Shown here: positions 1 to 8,777 of the stretch, piece by piece
How the letters are laid out: each line of letters opens with the position of its first letter
Position numbering within the stretch: the first letter of the stretch is position 1
Assembly (NCBI GenBank): GCA_022567555.1
Contig: JADFGT010000008.1
Coordinates: forward strand, 1 to 48,342
Direction: 5' to 3'
DNA from: Armatimonadota bacterium
GTDB lineage: Bacteria > Armatimonadota > Fimbriimonadia > Fimbriimonadales > ATM1
DNA: 48,342 nucleotides
Translations under genes and position numbers: made by a program
The notes under the pieces: generated by a model
Told to the model about the DNA's origin: nothing
The model's input: the letters and a program-made list of their open reading frames with translations, nothing else
Database searches by the model: none

Positions 1-104
1 TTGCTGACTCTCACTGAGTTGACTCGTGCAAGCTGCATTCCAAGAGTCAGGTAACCGAGCGACAGCAAAGCAAGAGTCAGCAACGCAAGCGACAGACTAA
101 ATCG

Positions 105-1370
105 CTAAGTACTGACAGTACGCGACGGTAGTAGAACGGCGGCAACGATCCCCGACACGAGGCACACGCCCGCGACCGAATACACCGCAGCTTCCATCCC
201 AAACTTGTCGGCGATCAACGCGCTGCTCAGAGCGCCGACCGCGTACCCCATGTCGCGCCAGAACCGGTAGACACCAAGCCCAGTTGCGCGCCAGATCGGC
301 GCCATCCGGTCGCTTAGCCCTGCGATCGCAGTCGGGTACATGAGCGACCCGCCCACACCGAGCGCGAGCGAGCCGACGGCCCAGGCCGTGAACCCTTCCG
401 TCGCTGCGATCATCGCCAGAGAGGCCGCGATCACGATCATGCCTGCGACGACGAACCCCTTTCTACCGTACCGGTCGCTAGCAGAGCCAAAGATCAGCTG
501 TCCGACCGCAAATGCGCCGATCATGATCGCCGTTAACTGACCAGCTTGTCGGGCGTCGAGCGCCTCTTTGAACATAAGTATCAACAGACCCCAAGCCATA
601 CCGTCAGCTAGGTTCCGCGCAAAGCCTGCTTGCAAGTATCCGAACAGTCCTTTGTCTCGGAAACTGACTTTGGCGAACACGCTCTTCCAAGTCGGCTTTG
701 CCTCGCCGCTCGTCTCTTCGATGTGTTCGTGGTCGACGTGGCGCTGCGTGTTCTTTACGAAGAACATTGTGACTGCAAGACCGATCAATGCAACGACCAG
801 CATGAAGACGAACGGTGCAGTTTGAAGATTGTATCGAGCCGCGAGTTCAACGCCGACAAAAGCAGCGAGCGCGACTGCCCCGTAGCCGACAGTCTCATTG
901 ATGCCTGCAGAGAATCCCCGGCGCTTCTTGCCGCCGAGGTCGATCTTCATGAGCAGAGTGAGCGTCCAGCACAGCCCCTGGTTTAGGCCGAGGAAGACGT
1001 TTGCGGCGACCACCCAGCCCCAATTCGGCGCCCACATGATGAGCAGCGGGACCGGGAGCGCGAAGAGCCAGCCGATCAGTAGCACGCGCCTCCGCCCGAG
1101 AGTGTCGGCAAGGCGTCCGGCGAAGAGGTTCGTGCACGCTTTCGTTATGCCGAACGCGACGATGAAGGACGTTGCGACAGTCGCGCTGGTGAGAAGGAAA
1201 ACGTCGGTGCCGAGCGTTGCGAGCGTTGAGCGCTCCACTCCGATCGTCGCCCCGACGAAGGCGTTGACCACGAGGAGCAGCAGGAACTGCGGCAAGTTGT
1301 TGGTGACGCCGTGGCGCAGATCCGGTGGCGGACGGTCGGGCACCGCTTTCAATTCCTGTTGAGTGGGCAT
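105..1370 (-). CDS. MFS transporter, 12 TM, probable exporter
   Basis: This is a 421-residue major facilitator superfamily permease of the inner membrane. The N-terminal half carries the classical motif A between TM2 and TM3 (GRLADTLGRRRV), and a weaker second copy (SDRYGRKG) lies in the C-terminal half. A hydrophilic loop rich in His and Glu (HVDHEHIEETSGE) separates the halves. I start it at the ATG at 1370; the frame is open back to a TTG at 1394, but no ribosome binding site supports that. It lies on the same strand as the mercury/selenoprotein operon, about 320 nt downstream of its last gene. Export of a metal or metalloid compound is therefore possible, but the substrate cannot be read from the sequence. 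The family call is firm. Confidence 0.85.
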   Translation of the reverse strand: MPTQQELKAVPDRPPPDLRHGVTNNLPQFLLLLVVNAFVGATIGVERSTLATLGTDVFLLTSATVATSFIVAFGITKACTNLFAGRLADTLGRRRVLLIGWLFALPVPLLIMWAPNWGWVVAANVFLGLNQGLCWTLTLLMKIDLGGKKRRGFSAGINETVGYGAVALAAFVGVELAARYNLQTAPFVFMLVVALIGLAVTMFFVKNTQRHVDHEHIEETSGEAKPTWKSVFAKVSFRDKGLFGYLQAGFARNLADGMAWGLLILMFKEALDARQAGQLTAIMIGAFAVGQLIFGSASDRYGRKGFVVAGMIVIAASLAMIAATEGFTAWAVGSLALGVGGSLMYPTAIAGLSDRMAPIWRATGLGVYRFWRDMGYAVGALSSALIADKFGMEAAVYSVAGVCLVSGIVAAVLLPSRTVST

Positions 1371-1687
1371 GGTTTCTTCTACGCAGTTAGGCAAGCTCTC
1401 GGAATGCCCTGTTTCTCGGCAACGTGCGAACTGGGCCGGTAGTCCCGCCGGTCATCCTTGATGTGTGACGATGAAGGGATACGCTGCCGTGCCGCTCCGC
1501 CGATTCGCGTAGTATGAACTATTCAACGAGGTCCGGCGGTCTCCTCTTGCGTATCCGACCCATGCCGCGCAATCAGTGTTGAGGCCGAAATAGTGGCTGA
1601 TGCCAGTCAGACCTCGGCGGGGTCATGGCCGGGAGAATGCCCATCGAGTTCTGCTGTGGCTCACCGGAACGGGTATGCCCGGCTAGG
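1371..1687. other. Intergenic stretch without a recognisable gene
   Basis: This is 317 nt between the MFS gene and the glutaredoxin-like gene. On the minus strand the frames are broken by stops every 10-50 codons and no product is recognisable. A short hairpin (CGGG-TATG-CCCG, about 1670-1681) just after the glutaredoxin-like stop codon could be a weak terminator. Either the MFS gene has its own promoter here, or this is a decayed gene. Confidence 0.5.
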
Positions 1688-1915
1688 CTACAGACCGAGG
1701 GTTTCCTTGAGTTTCGCCTCGTCAAACCCCACGATTACGGTGTCGCCAACCTTCGTCACAGGTGTCGTCATGAAGCCGAGCGCCTGAAGTTCTTCGATCG
1801 CAGCAGGCTCCTTGCTTATGTCTCGCACTTCAAACTCTATGCCGTTCTTCCGAAGGAACTCCTTCGTTAGTTCGCAAAAGTGTCAGCCTGGCTGTGAATA
1901 GACGATAGGTTTCAT
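1688..1915 (-). CDS. Glutaredoxin-like selenoprotein (UxxC), TGA read as Sec
   Basis: The frame encodes 75 residues if the in-frame TGA at 1885-1883 is read as selenocysteine. It begins MKPIVYSQPG-U-HFC, so the residue replaced by TGA is the first cysteine of the CxxC redox site (Sec11, Cys14). The rest is a standard small glutaredoxin/NrdH-type thioredoxin fold: the strand IEFEVRDI, the cis-proline segment TTPV at about 50-53, and the ending IVGFDEAKLKETLGL. The ATG overlaps the stop of the upstream thioredoxin-like gene (ATGA), so the two are translationally coupled. A hairpin with bacterial SECIS geometry follows the TGA. Expected role: thiol/selenol redox chemistry in the cytoplasm, here serving a mercury/metal operon. 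The alternative is a pseudogene with one nonsense mutation, but an intact frame after the TGA, the hairpin, and a second gene with the same feature argue against that. Confidence 0.8.
1851..1866 (-). promoter_or_regulatory. Candidate bacterial SECIS hairpin of the glutaredoxin-like gene
   Basis: On the minus strand CGAAGG-AGTT-CCTTCG forms a perfect 6-bp stem with a four-base loop. Exactly 22 nt separate the in-frame TGA (1885-1883) from the loop, and the second loop base is G. Known bacterial SECIS elements lie inside the coding region just after the UGA, have the apical loop about 16-37 nt away, and carry a G in the first two loop positions. All three conditions are met. Confidence 0.75.
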
Positions 1916-2541
1916 TCGTTCATTCCTCCCTTCTTCAGCTCTCGCTCGATTGCGGCTCGGAGTCTCGGTCCATCCAGCCTGCGCTCATCATCGGCCAGCT
2001 GGTGCATCCAATCGGCAGGCACAGGCGGTTCTGCTTTCCATTCCGCGTCCTTACCATAGACAAAGAATACGTCCCAAGCATAATCATTCCCTTCCGGAAG
2101 TTTCACGACTTTCGCGAAGTCCCATCCTACCGATTTCTTAGATTCCCAGTAGTGTGTGAGCCGAGGTTCGGAGAACGCCTTCGCGCCGTCAAGCGCGAGT
2201 TGCCGGGCGTCAATTGGGCTGACAGGGCTCCATACTACGAACACGTGCAGATCTCGGCTCTTGATCTGTCCTAATACATCGTTTAGCACCAAACTGGCGC
2301 CCTGAATGCAATAGGCTCAGGTGGGAGAAAGGATGATCACGAGCCTGACCTTGCCTTTTGCGGCGTTGAAAGCGGTCTTGAGTTCTTGTGATTTCACGCT
2401 TAGGTCAACGAGCGCGTCCTGGCCCTTCTGCGATGGCTTCGTATGGCCGAAGCCGGACGTAATCGCGAAGACGATCAGAAAGGACAGCGAAAGATATCGG
2501 CCGAAGGTGCGCCTGTACGTGTTACCGTCCATAAGTTTCAA
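1912..2541 (-). CDS. Thioredoxin-like selenoprotein (UxxC) with signal/anchor sequence
   Basis: The frame encodes 209 residues with the TGA at 2319-2317 read as Sec75. Around it the protein reads VRLVIILSPT-U-AYC, a beta strand followed by a CxxC-type redox site whose first Cys is Sec (Sec75, Cys78). The downstream part (VFVVWSPVSPID, YAWDVFFVYG, PADWMHQL) is a continuous conserved-looking thioredoxin-fold domain. The TTG start at 2541 is chosen because AGGAGG lies 5 nt upstream; the ATG at 2532 is 14 nt from it. Residues about 10-32 are hydrophobic after basic residues, so the protein is exported or anchored. It overlaps a small upstream ORF and the glutaredoxin-like gene (ATGA). A SECIS-like hairpin follows the TGA. 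In the mercury operon it could handle Hg(II) or redox damage through its selenol; that role is inferred. Confidence 0.82.
2286..2300 (-). promoter_or_regulatory. Candidate bacterial SECIS hairpin of the thioredoxin-like gene
   Basis: On the minus strand GCGCCA-GTT-TGGTGC forms a 6-bp stem (one G-U pair) with a three-base loop whose first base is G. The distance from the in-frame TGA (2319-2317) to the loop is 22 nt, identical to the spacing in the neighbouring glutaredoxin-like gene although the two sequences are unrelated. Confidence 0.75.
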
Positions 2542-2635
2542 TCTTTCCTCCTATTGGTGGCACCGGTCTCAGTTTGCGCAAGCGGGCGAACAGGTCGTGC
2601 TGGGGTGCTGCTGTCATTTGCTTCTCCTGGTTCAT
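2522..2635 (-). CDS. Small ORF bridging merTP and the thioredoxin-like gene
   Basis: A 37-codon ORF (starting MNQEKQMTAAPQHDLF) whose ATG overlaps the merTP stop as ATGA. A second in-frame ATG has AGGAG 6 nt upstream. Its 3' end runs past the AGGAGG and TTG start of the thioredoxin-like gene in another frame. It may be a true small protein, or a coupling ORF that brings ribosomes to the weak TTG start. I recognise no family. Confidence 0.4.
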   Translation of the reverse strand: MNQEKQMTAAPQHDLFARLRKLRPVPPIGGKIETYGR

Positions 2636-3225
2636 TTCGACGTCTCGGCGTCGAAGCCTGCATCACGCACGGCCTGCAACAGCGCTTCGCTGTCCGGCGC
2701 AGGCTCATTGACCCAAACGGTGGCCGTTGCATTCTCAAAGTCAATTGCGGCTGACGTAACGCCGAGGACTTTCTCAAGGTTCTCCTTGATCGGAACGGCA
2801 CACCCGGCGCAGTCCATGCCCTTTATATTGAGAGTGACCTCGTGCGCGTTGGCGGCGGTAGCCTCCGGCGCCGATCCCATGTCCGCTCGGGCGGCCAGGA
2901 CGTTCGGATACGCCGCCATTCCGATAGCGAAAAGCGCGACGAACCAGAGGACGCCGATTCTGATCCTGCGTTTCAACCGCCCGCCGTCCGCCTCGCAGAC
3001 TCCGTCCTTGCAGGACGCTTCCTTCGGCCTGCGATATGCGAAATAGAAGCCGAAGGCAAGGAAGACGGCTGTGAGGCCGAGAAGGTAAGGCCGCCAGGGC
3101 ACGAGCGCGGCCGAAACCCCCAGCGAGCCCGCCGCCCCGGCGCCCAATGCCGCTGGGATCCAGCAGCACGCCGATGCGCCAAGCGCGCCGAACGCGGTTC
3201 CTACGATTGATAGTGCGGTGCTCAT
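2632..3225 (-). CDS. merTP: Mercuric ion transporter, MerT-MerP fusion
   Basis: A 197-residue inner-membrane protein that brings Hg(II) into the cell for detoxification. The MerT part has three membrane segments (about 4-27, 36-62 and 86-106). The vicinal cysteines SACCWIP in the first segment are the known MerT mercury ligands, and a CKDGVC pair lies in the loop before the third. A MerP-like heavy-metal-associated domain follows (about 127-195) with the GMDCAGC metal-binding loop. Stand-alone MerT is about 116 residues and MerP about 91, so this is the fused form. The gene starts at the ATGA overlap with the arsR-type regulator and ends in an overlap with the next small ORF. No merA reductase is visible in the window. 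Confidence 0.9.
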   Translation of the reverse strand: MSTALSIVGTAFGALGASACCWIPAALGAGAAGSLGVSAALVPWRPYLLGLTAVFLAFGFYFAYRRPKEASCKDGVCEADGGRLKRRIRIGVLWFVALFAIGMAAYPNVLAARADMGSAPEATAANAHEVTLNIKGMDCAGCAVPIKENLEKVLGVTSAAIDFENATATVWVNEPAPDSEALLQAVRDAGFDAETSK

Positions 3226-3623
3226 CTACTGGCTCCTTGCAGCGCGCTCTGGGTCTCAAGCACTGCCCGGAGGGCGGCGCTTGCAGATGAATTGATGGGG
3301 TGGTAGACGGCGAACTTGCCCTCCTTGCGGGGCTCGATGACCCCGGCCGAGGCGAGAATCCGCAGGTGGTGTGACAGGGCGGGAGCGGACATGTCGAGAA
3401 GCACGCTCAACTCGCACACGCAAAGCGGTTCGATCTCAACGGCCGCAAGAATCGTGGCCCGCGCCGGGTGCCCCAGCGCCTGCAGCAGGGCGCCGGCGTC
3501 TGCCAAGCGGTCCCCCCTGGGCAGCCGCGCCGCCACCCTGCGGACGCGGGTCGGGTCGTCGTTGTACGCGTCGCACCGGATCTCATCCACGGGGCTGGAT
3601 CGGGAGTTCGGGTCCGTTTTCAT
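3222..3623 (-). CDS. ArsR/SmtB-family metal-sensing repressor
   Basis: A 133-residue winged-helix repressor. The LCVCELS segment in the DNA-binding region is the family's thiol metal-sensing motif (ELCVCDL in ArsR), followed by the recognition helix SAPALSHHLRIL and the wing region. An N-terminal extension of about 40 residues is longer than usual. It is the first gene of the operon and overlaps merTP by ATGA with AAGGAG upstream of that start. A palindrome just upstream of its ATG is the likely operator, so autorepression relieved by Hg(II) or As(III) is expected. The ligand is inferred from the neighbouring merTP. Confidence 0.88.
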   Translation of the reverse strand: MKTDPNSRSSPVDEIRCDAYNDDPTRVRRVAARLPRGDRLADAGALLQALGHPARATILAAVEIEPLCVCELSVLLDMSAPALSHHLRILASAGVIEPRKEGKFAVYHPINSSASAALRAVLETQSALQGASR

Positions 3624-3631
3624 GGTCTGTA

Positions 3632-3653
3632 CGATTAAACAATTCCTTAATCG
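3632..3653. promoter_or_regulatory. Probable operator of the ArsR-type repressor
   Basis: A perfect inverted repeat, CGATTAA with TTAATCG and 8 nt between, lies 9 nt upstream of the repressor's ATG. AT-rich 7+7 dyads of this kind are typical ArsR/SmtB binding sites, and this one overlaps the expected -10 region. Confidence 0.65.
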
Positions 3654-3863
3654 AAAAGGTTCCCGCCCTGTTTGGGTAGGGAATATGCTGTAAAGACGAC
3701 GCCTGTGGAATGTCTACACGCTGCTTGATCCCCCTCACAGCATCCCCGCTGCCCGGGAAAGAACGTGGTCCCACACGGATGGAACGCGCGGGGACGAGTA
3801 TCCTGTGAGCAGTGGGCCGCCTGGAGCGTCGCAGGCACGGCAGGGTTCAGGCCCCGGAAGGGA

Positions 3864-5852
3864 ATGGATCGGCAGTTGTCTAAGTTCGTGCGGCTTCTCT
3901 CCTTGGCCGTCTGCGTGACGTTGGGTAGCGCCGTATTCGCCGATTCAAGCCGCAGTCTGCCCGGCCGCCGCCTCACGCAACCGCCCGTAATTGACGGGGT
4001 CGTCGGCCTCGACGAGTGGTCAGAAGCGGCCTCCAGTCAGGGTTTCGTGGACCGGTTTAGCGGCCGCGAGACGGAGTTCAAGACACGGCTCTTCGCCGCC
4101 TACGACGATGAGTTTCTCTATTTCGCCTTCCTGTTGTACGACCCGGACCCGTCGCAGATTCGAGCGACGGAGTATCGCCGTGAGGGCAGTCTGCGCGGTG
4201 ATGACAGAATCACCGTGCTCATCAACCCGTACGGGACCTTTCGGCGGGAGGACTTTAACGAGTTTCGGGTGAACCCGAGAGGGGCCACGAACGCCGACTT
4301 CGCGGGGGGGCGCGCCGCAAAGCGAGAGTGGAGAGGAGAATACGAAGCCGCCGCGAGGGTCACGGATGAGGGCTGGGAGGCCGAGTTGCGCATTCCGTGG
4401 GCGATACTCCGTCTCCCGCCGCCCGGCGCGCGTGACCTAACCATCAACTTCGAGCGCGACGTGCCCCGCGCCCAGCAGGAAACGCAATGGTCAAGCTTGG
4501 GCCCAACCGGCCGAAGGGAGCTCCACGGAGTGTGGACCGATGTGGATGTGCCGGCTGTGCGCGCAGAGCGTCTAATCCAGGTGCTGCCGTATCAAGTCGT
4601 GGGAACGGAGGAGGGGACAGCGCTCGTCTTTGACTCCGGCGTGGATTTCCGCTACCAGTTCGACGCCCAACTCGGCGGACTTGCGACTGTAAACCCTGAC
4701 TTCGCTAACGTGGAGAACGATGTGCTTGGCATCGAGTTCTCGCGGTTCGAACGGTTAGCCGACGAGAGGCGGCCGTTCTTCACCGAGGGTAGCGGTTTCT
4801 TCCGTGGGAGCGGATTCCGTGCGCAGCGAATCGGTCTGATTGACTTCGGCGCGAAGATGTTCGGGAAACTCTCCGACGAAGAGTCAATCGGAGCGCTGTT
4901 CACAACGAGGTTCGGCCACGAAACGGCGGGCGTGGCCAACTACCGCCGCACTTGGGGTCCGTACAGCTCGATGAGTGCGGCTTGGCTTCACCTGGACACG
5001 CAGGACGGGGTCCGCAACGACGTGGTCGGGGTGGGCGGGCGCTATTCGGTACTCCCCTGGGGCGTTTCGGGAGGCCTGTCTATGTCATCGGACGACGATG
5101 CGGGCACGGGCCACCGTGCGGACGGCGAATTGTCCTACTCGGAGGGTGCGTTTGTGGCCGAGGTTCGATACAATGAGGTCAGCGGGGACTTCGAGCCGAG
5201 ACTCGGCTTTGCGCCTCTGCGCGGCTTTCGCGGTTTCAGCGCCTCGGCGGAATATGATCGCGACTATGCGGAGGGACCGATAGCGACGTTCGCGTGGGAT
5301 GTGGGGGCCCGCCGCACAATTCGTTTCGACGGCGGCGGGCTGTTTTTGAACAGCGACTCAGCCGCAGTAGAGATAGAAACCAGAGCGGGGTTCGAGGTGG
5401 AGGCTTCGTTTGAGCGCTCCAACTTTCAGGGCGAACGAGACTCGCTATACGAACTGCGAGCGTCATATCCTTCCAATGACCCGTTTCGCCAGGCTGGCGT
5501 CAGCATCGTACTCGGGGACATCGAGGGCGAGGGTTACCAAGAACTCAGGGCGCGAGGGAGATATCGGTTTCCCTCGACCTTTAGCGTCGATTTCTCATTG
5601 CAGTTCGTCCGTTTCTCCGGTGAGAATCCGGTCCAGCACATCTTCAACGTCAGTTACGAACTCTCAGAGTATGAGTCTTTGCTCGGTCGAGCGATCCTCC
5701 GCGAGGGCCACCTGAACTGGTACTTCGCGTTTCGGAGGTCCGGTAACTTCGGCGCGGAGTACTTCTTGATAATCGGCGATCCGAACGCGGATGAATTTGA
5801 GAATCGGATCGTTCTGAAGGCGGTCTTTCCGTTCGACCTGCGCATTCGATAG
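3864..5852 (+). CDS. DUF5916 protein: CBM9-like domain plus predicted outer-membrane barrel
   Basis: A 662-residue protein with a signal peptide (about 1-27, ending SAVFADSS). The N-terminal domain (about 35-210) has the CBM9-like pattern seen in DUF5916 proteins ([51 protein letters not shown]). The long remainder is rich in alternating aromatic strands ([35 protein letters not shown]) and ends in an aromatic-rich strand, as expected for an outer-membrane barrel. The start at 3864 has GGAAGGGA before it; the frame is open to 3765, but the extra residues are not signal-like. It is divergent from the mercury operon. Function unknown; family call from memory of DUF5916. Confidence 0.75.
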   Translation: MDRQLSKFVRLLSLAVCVTLGSAVFADSSRSLPGRRLTQPPVIDGVVGLDEWSEAASSQGFVDRFSGRETEFKTRLFAAYDDEFLYFAFLLYDPDPSQIRATEYRREGSLRGDDRITVLINPYGTFRREDFNEFRVNPRGATNADFAGGRAAKREWRGEYEAAARVTDEGWEAELRIPWAILRLPPPGARDLTINFERDVPRAQQETQWSSLGPTGRRELHGVWTDVDVPAVRAERLIQVLPYQVVGTEEGTALVFDSGVDFRYQFDAQLGGLATVNPDFANVENDVLGIEFSRFERLADERRPFFTEGSGFFRGSGFRAQRIGLIDFGAKMFGKLSDEESIGALFTTRFGHETAGVANYRRTWGPYSSMSAAWLHLDTQDGVRNDVVGVGGRYSVLPWGVSGGLSMSSDDDAGTGHRADGELSYSEGAFVAEVRYNEVSGDFEPRLGFAPLRGFRGFSASAEYDRDYAEGPIATFAWDVGARRTIRFDGGGLFLNSDSAAVEIETRAGFEVEASFERSNFQGERDSLYELRASYPSNDPFRQAGVSIVLGDIEGEGYQELRARGRYRFPSTFSVDFSLQFVRFSGENPVQHIFNVSYELSEYESLLGRAILREGHLNWYFAFRRSGNFGAEYFLIIGDPNADEFENRIVLKAVFPFDLRIR

Positions 5853-5973
5853 AATCGAGCGGGCGGTGGTCAGGAACCGCCGTGTGCCGTCCGGGGCAGG
5901 AACGCGGGGACAAGATGGCGAACAGAAGAATACGGACGGCCAGGATCAGGCCGTCCGGGAGGAGATTGCCACG

Positions 5974-7200
5974 ATGACCGCGCTACTGATCGCCACCGTA
6001 CTTCTCACCGGGGCGCCGGCTCCCGTTCAGCAGACCGGCGACTTCCTGCTCCGGGCGCGTGCCCTGCACCGCCTCGTGCCGCTGATTGACGGCCACAACG
6101 ACCTGCCCTGGAGGATGCGAAACCTCGTCAACTACGACCTTGCGAAATGGGACCTCAGCGAGCGCCATGATGACGGTCAGACCGATATTCCGCGCCTCCG
6201 CGAGGGAGGAATGGGCGGGCAGTTCTGGTCGGTCTATGTGCCCGTCGGCCTGTCCGGCCCAGAGGCTATCAAGGCGACGATCGAGCAGATCGAGTTTGTG
6301 CACCGCATGGCGGATGCCTATCCGGACACCTTTGAAATCGCGCTCACGGCCGCGGACGTCGCGCGCATTCACCGGAGCGGCAAGATCGCCTCTATGATCG
6401 GCTTGGAGGGGGGGCATTCGATTGATAGTTCCCTCGCGACGCTGCGCATGTTTTATAAACTGGGAGCGCGCTATATGACCATCACGCACAGCAGCAACAC
6501 GCCGTGGGCGGATTCCGCGACCGACGATCCGGAGCACGGCGGCCTTACCCAGTTCGGCGAAGAGGTCGTGCGCGAGATGAACCGGCTCGGAATGATTGTG
6601 GACCTCAGCCACGTCTCGCCCGAGACGATGAAGGACGCGCTTCGGGTTACGAGAGCGCCGGTCATATTCTCCCATTCATCTGCCCGCGAAGTGTGCGACC
6701 ACCCGCGAAACGTTCCTGACGACGTGCTCGAGTTGGTGAAAGAGAACGGCGGCGTGGTGATGGTGGTTTTCTTAGACAGTTACATCTCCCAGGAACTTTC
6801 ACAATACTCGAGGGCGCGGCGGGCCACGCAGCAGCAACTGCGCGAGGCCCACCCAAACGATCCGGCGACCGTACAGTCCGGAATGGAGGAGTGGGACAAG
6901 GGGCATCAGCGGCCTCCTCCCGCGACACTCATGCAGGTGGCCGACCATATTGACCACATTCGCCGCGTGGCAGGGATTGAAAATATCGGCCTCGCCGGCG
7001 ACTACGACGGCGGAGGTGGCCTGGAAGGCCTGGAAGACGTCTCGAAGTATCCGTACCTCACGGCGGAGCTGCTGCGGCGAGGCTACACCGAAGAGGAGGC
7101 CGCCAAGGTTCTCGGCCTGAACGTTCTGAGGGTGATGCGCGCAGTCGAGCGTGTGGCCGACAAGATGCGGGAGCGCGGAAGGCTGCTTCTGGCGGGGTGA
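5974..7200 (+). CDS. Membrane dipeptidase, peptidase family M19
   Basis: A 408-residue zinc dipeptidase with a short signal peptide (about 1-18). Metal and active-site motifs in order: IDGHNDLPW (His41, Asp43), the glutamate in [17 protein letters not shown] and FSHSSARE. These are the standard binuclear zinc ligands of the renal dipeptidase family, which cleaves dipeptides, often those containing D-residues. The start at 5974 follows GGAGGAG and is directly ahead of the signal peptide; the frame is open upstream to 5866. It lies 121 nt after the DUF5916 gene on the same strand and could be co-transcribed. An export function in the envelope is likely. Confidence 0.88.
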   Translation: MTALLIATVLLTGAPAPVQQTGDFLLRARALHRLVPLIDGHNDLPWRMRNLVNYDLAKWDLSERHDDGQTDIPRLREGGMGGQFWSVYVPVGLSGPEAIKATIEQIEFVHRMADAYPDTFEIALTAADVARIHRSGKIASMIGLEGGHSIDSSLATLRMFYKLGARYMTITHSSNTPWADSATDDPEHGGLTQFGEEVVREMNRLGMIVDLSHVSPETMKDALRVTRAPVIFSHSSAREVCDHPRNVPDDVLELVKENGGVVMVVFLDSYISQELSQYSRARRATQQQLREAHPNDPATVQSGMEEWDKGHQRPPPATLMQVADHIDHIRRVAGIENIGLAGDYDGGGGLEGLEDVSKYPYLTAELLRRGYTEEEAAKVLGLNVLRVMRAVERVADKMRERGRLLLAG

Positions 7201-7324
7201 AGGAGATGCGCGGAGGGCCGAAGGTCCCGTTCGTCCGTCCGCGAGTGAGGTGGACGTGCCCGGGGAACATCTCTTCATTTGATCCTTTCTTGAGAATGGA
7301 AACGTAATACATCCGGACCGCCGG

Positions 7325-7330
7325 TACAAT
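7325..7330 (+). promoter_or_regulatory. -10 box TACAAT of a leaderless promoter
   Basis: TACAAT lies 7 nt before the acyl-CoA dehydrogenase ATG, which would put the transcription start at or next to the start codon. No Shine-Dalgarno is present. Confidence 0.55.
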
Positions 7331-7337
7331 CGCGGGC

Positions 7338-8543
7338 ATGGACTTCGAACTGACCCAGGAGCATGAACTCATCCGCGAGAGCACACGGAAGTTCGCGGAA
7401 AAGGAGGTGCTCCCCGGTCTCACCGAGCGAGACCGCAAGCACGAGTCCGGCGGCGATCTGCTGAAGGCGATGGCGAAGGCCGGGCTCACCGGGACCAGCC
7501 TCCCGAAGAAGTACGGCGGACAGGACACGGACTACATCAGCCTCGGCATCGTCTGCGAGGAATTGGAGCGGGCCGACAGCAGCGCTCGCGTGGTGATGAG
7601 CGTGCACCTGGGCCTGCACTGCCTGACGCTCTTGCAGTGGGGAACGAAGGAGCAGAAGGAGCGCCTGCTGCCGCCGCTGGCGCGTGGGGAAAAGATCGGC
7701 GCATTCGCATTGACCGAGCCGAACGCCGGAAGCGACGTGGTCAACATGAAAATGCGCGCGGAAAGGAAGGGCGATGAGTACATATTGAACGGAGAGAAAA
7801 CCTGGATCAGCCTTAGCGACTACGCTGATCAGTTTCTGGTCGTCGCCGTCACCGATTCGAACGCGCACAGCAAGGCACACGGCATGAACGCGTTTATCGT
7901 TGACCGCAACTCACGGGGGTTCAGCAGCCGGCCGATCAAAGGTAAATTGGGCGTGCGGGCCGGTGACACAGGACAGATCTTCTTGGAAAACGTGCGCGTT
8001 TCCGCTGCAAACCGGTTAGGTGAAGAGGGGGACGGCTTCAGAGTGGCGATGAGCGCGCTTGACCACGGGCGGTATACGGTTGCGTCCGGTGCGGTGGGGA
8101 TCATTCAAGGTTGTTTGGACGCCTGTGTATCATACGCAAACGCTCGCACGGTGGGGGGGGAAGCAATAGGGAAGAAGCAGTTAGTGCAACAGATGATAGC
8201 GAACATGGCGGCATCGCGCGACATCGGTAGACTGCTTTATTATAAAGTGGGTTGGATGAAGAATATGGGATTGAGGCATACGCGCGAAGTTTCGCTTGCG
8301 AAATGGACGAACTGCGACAACGCCTTTCAATCAGCAAGCGATGCGGTCGAGATCCACGGCGCTTACGGCTACTGCGACGAGTTCCCGGTCGAGCGCCACT
8401 TCCGCAACTCACGCGGGGCAATGATTTATGAAGGTACACGCGAAATTCATACGCTTTTACAGGCCGAATACGCCCTCGGCTACCGGTCAGACCGGCCGTT
8501 GAAGCGTACGCTTCCGACGTGGCCGTTCGGGGAGGATGTTTAG
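7338..8543 (+). CDS. Acyl-CoA dehydrogenase
   Basis: A 401-residue FAD enzyme of short- to medium-chain type that introduces the alpha-beta double bond into acyl-CoA. Features: FALTEPNAGSDV and WISLSDYADQFLV (FAD and substrate contacts), the C-terminal helical domain with AVEIHGAYGYCDEFPVERHFRN, and the catalytic glutamate in MIYEGTREIH. Length and motif order are typical. The start has a -10-like box 7 nt upstream and no ribosome binding site. Its electron acceptor (ETF) and the rest of beta-oxidation are not in the window. Substrate chain length cannot be told from this reading. Confidence 0.92.
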   Translation: MDFELTQEHELIRESTRKFAEKEVLPGLTERDRKHESGGDLLKAMAKAGLTGTSLPKKYGGQDTDYISLGIVCEELERADSSARVVMSVHLGLHCLTLLQWGTKEQKERLLPPLARGEKIGAFALTEPNAGSDVVNMKMRAERKGDEYILNGEKTWISLSDYADQFLVVAVTDSNAHSKAHGMNAFIVDRNSRGFSSRPIKGKLGVRAGDTGQIFLENVRVSAANRLGEEGDGFRVAMSALDHGRYTVASGAVGIIQGCLDACVSYANARTVGGEAIGKKQLVQQMIANMAASRDIGRLLYYKVGWMKNMGLRHTREVSLAKWTNCDNAFQSASDAVEIHGAYGYCDEFPVERHFRNSRGAMIYEGTREIHTLLQAEYALGYRSDRPLKRTLPTWPFGEDV

Positions 8544-8588
8544 GGAATTGTCGCTCTTCTTGCCTGTGAGCGAGGGGTTCAACCTACG

Positions 8589-8777
8589 ATGAATACTAAT
8601 CGAACCGATTGGCGCAGGGGCTGGGAAGAGCACAAGCGCCAGCAGATCCTCGCCATCGCAAGGGAAACGACTCCATTGCACCGCCTTCAGTGGCTCGAAG
8701 AAATGCTGCAACTCCTGTGGCGATCCGGGTTGACAAAACATACTTCCGCGCAGGAACGGAACCATGAAAACGAGTGA
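8589..8777 (+). CDS. Small hypothetical protein
   Basis: A 62-residue charged, helical protein (starting MNTNRTDWRRGWEEHKRQQI, with LQWLEEMLQLLWRSG). Short proteins with a 'rLeWLeemlel' segment are common and unclassified in bacteria. It ends inside the start of the next gene (14-nt overlap), suggesting an operon. Nothing in it indicates a function. Confidence 0.5.
   Translation: MNTNRTDWRRGWEEHKRQQILAIARETTPLHRLQWLEEMLQLLWRSGLTKHTSAQERNHENE

Noticed and set aside
898-1362. Long plus-strand ORF opposite the MFS gene
   Set aside because: It is antisense to a clear transporter, has low-complexity Arg/Ser/Pro content, and no recognisable domain.
1688-2541. General reassignment of TGA to an amino acid
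   Set aside because: TGA is the normal stop of many genes here, including the ArsR-type gene, merTP and the thioredoxin-like gene itself. Only the two UxxC positions are read through, which fits Sec.
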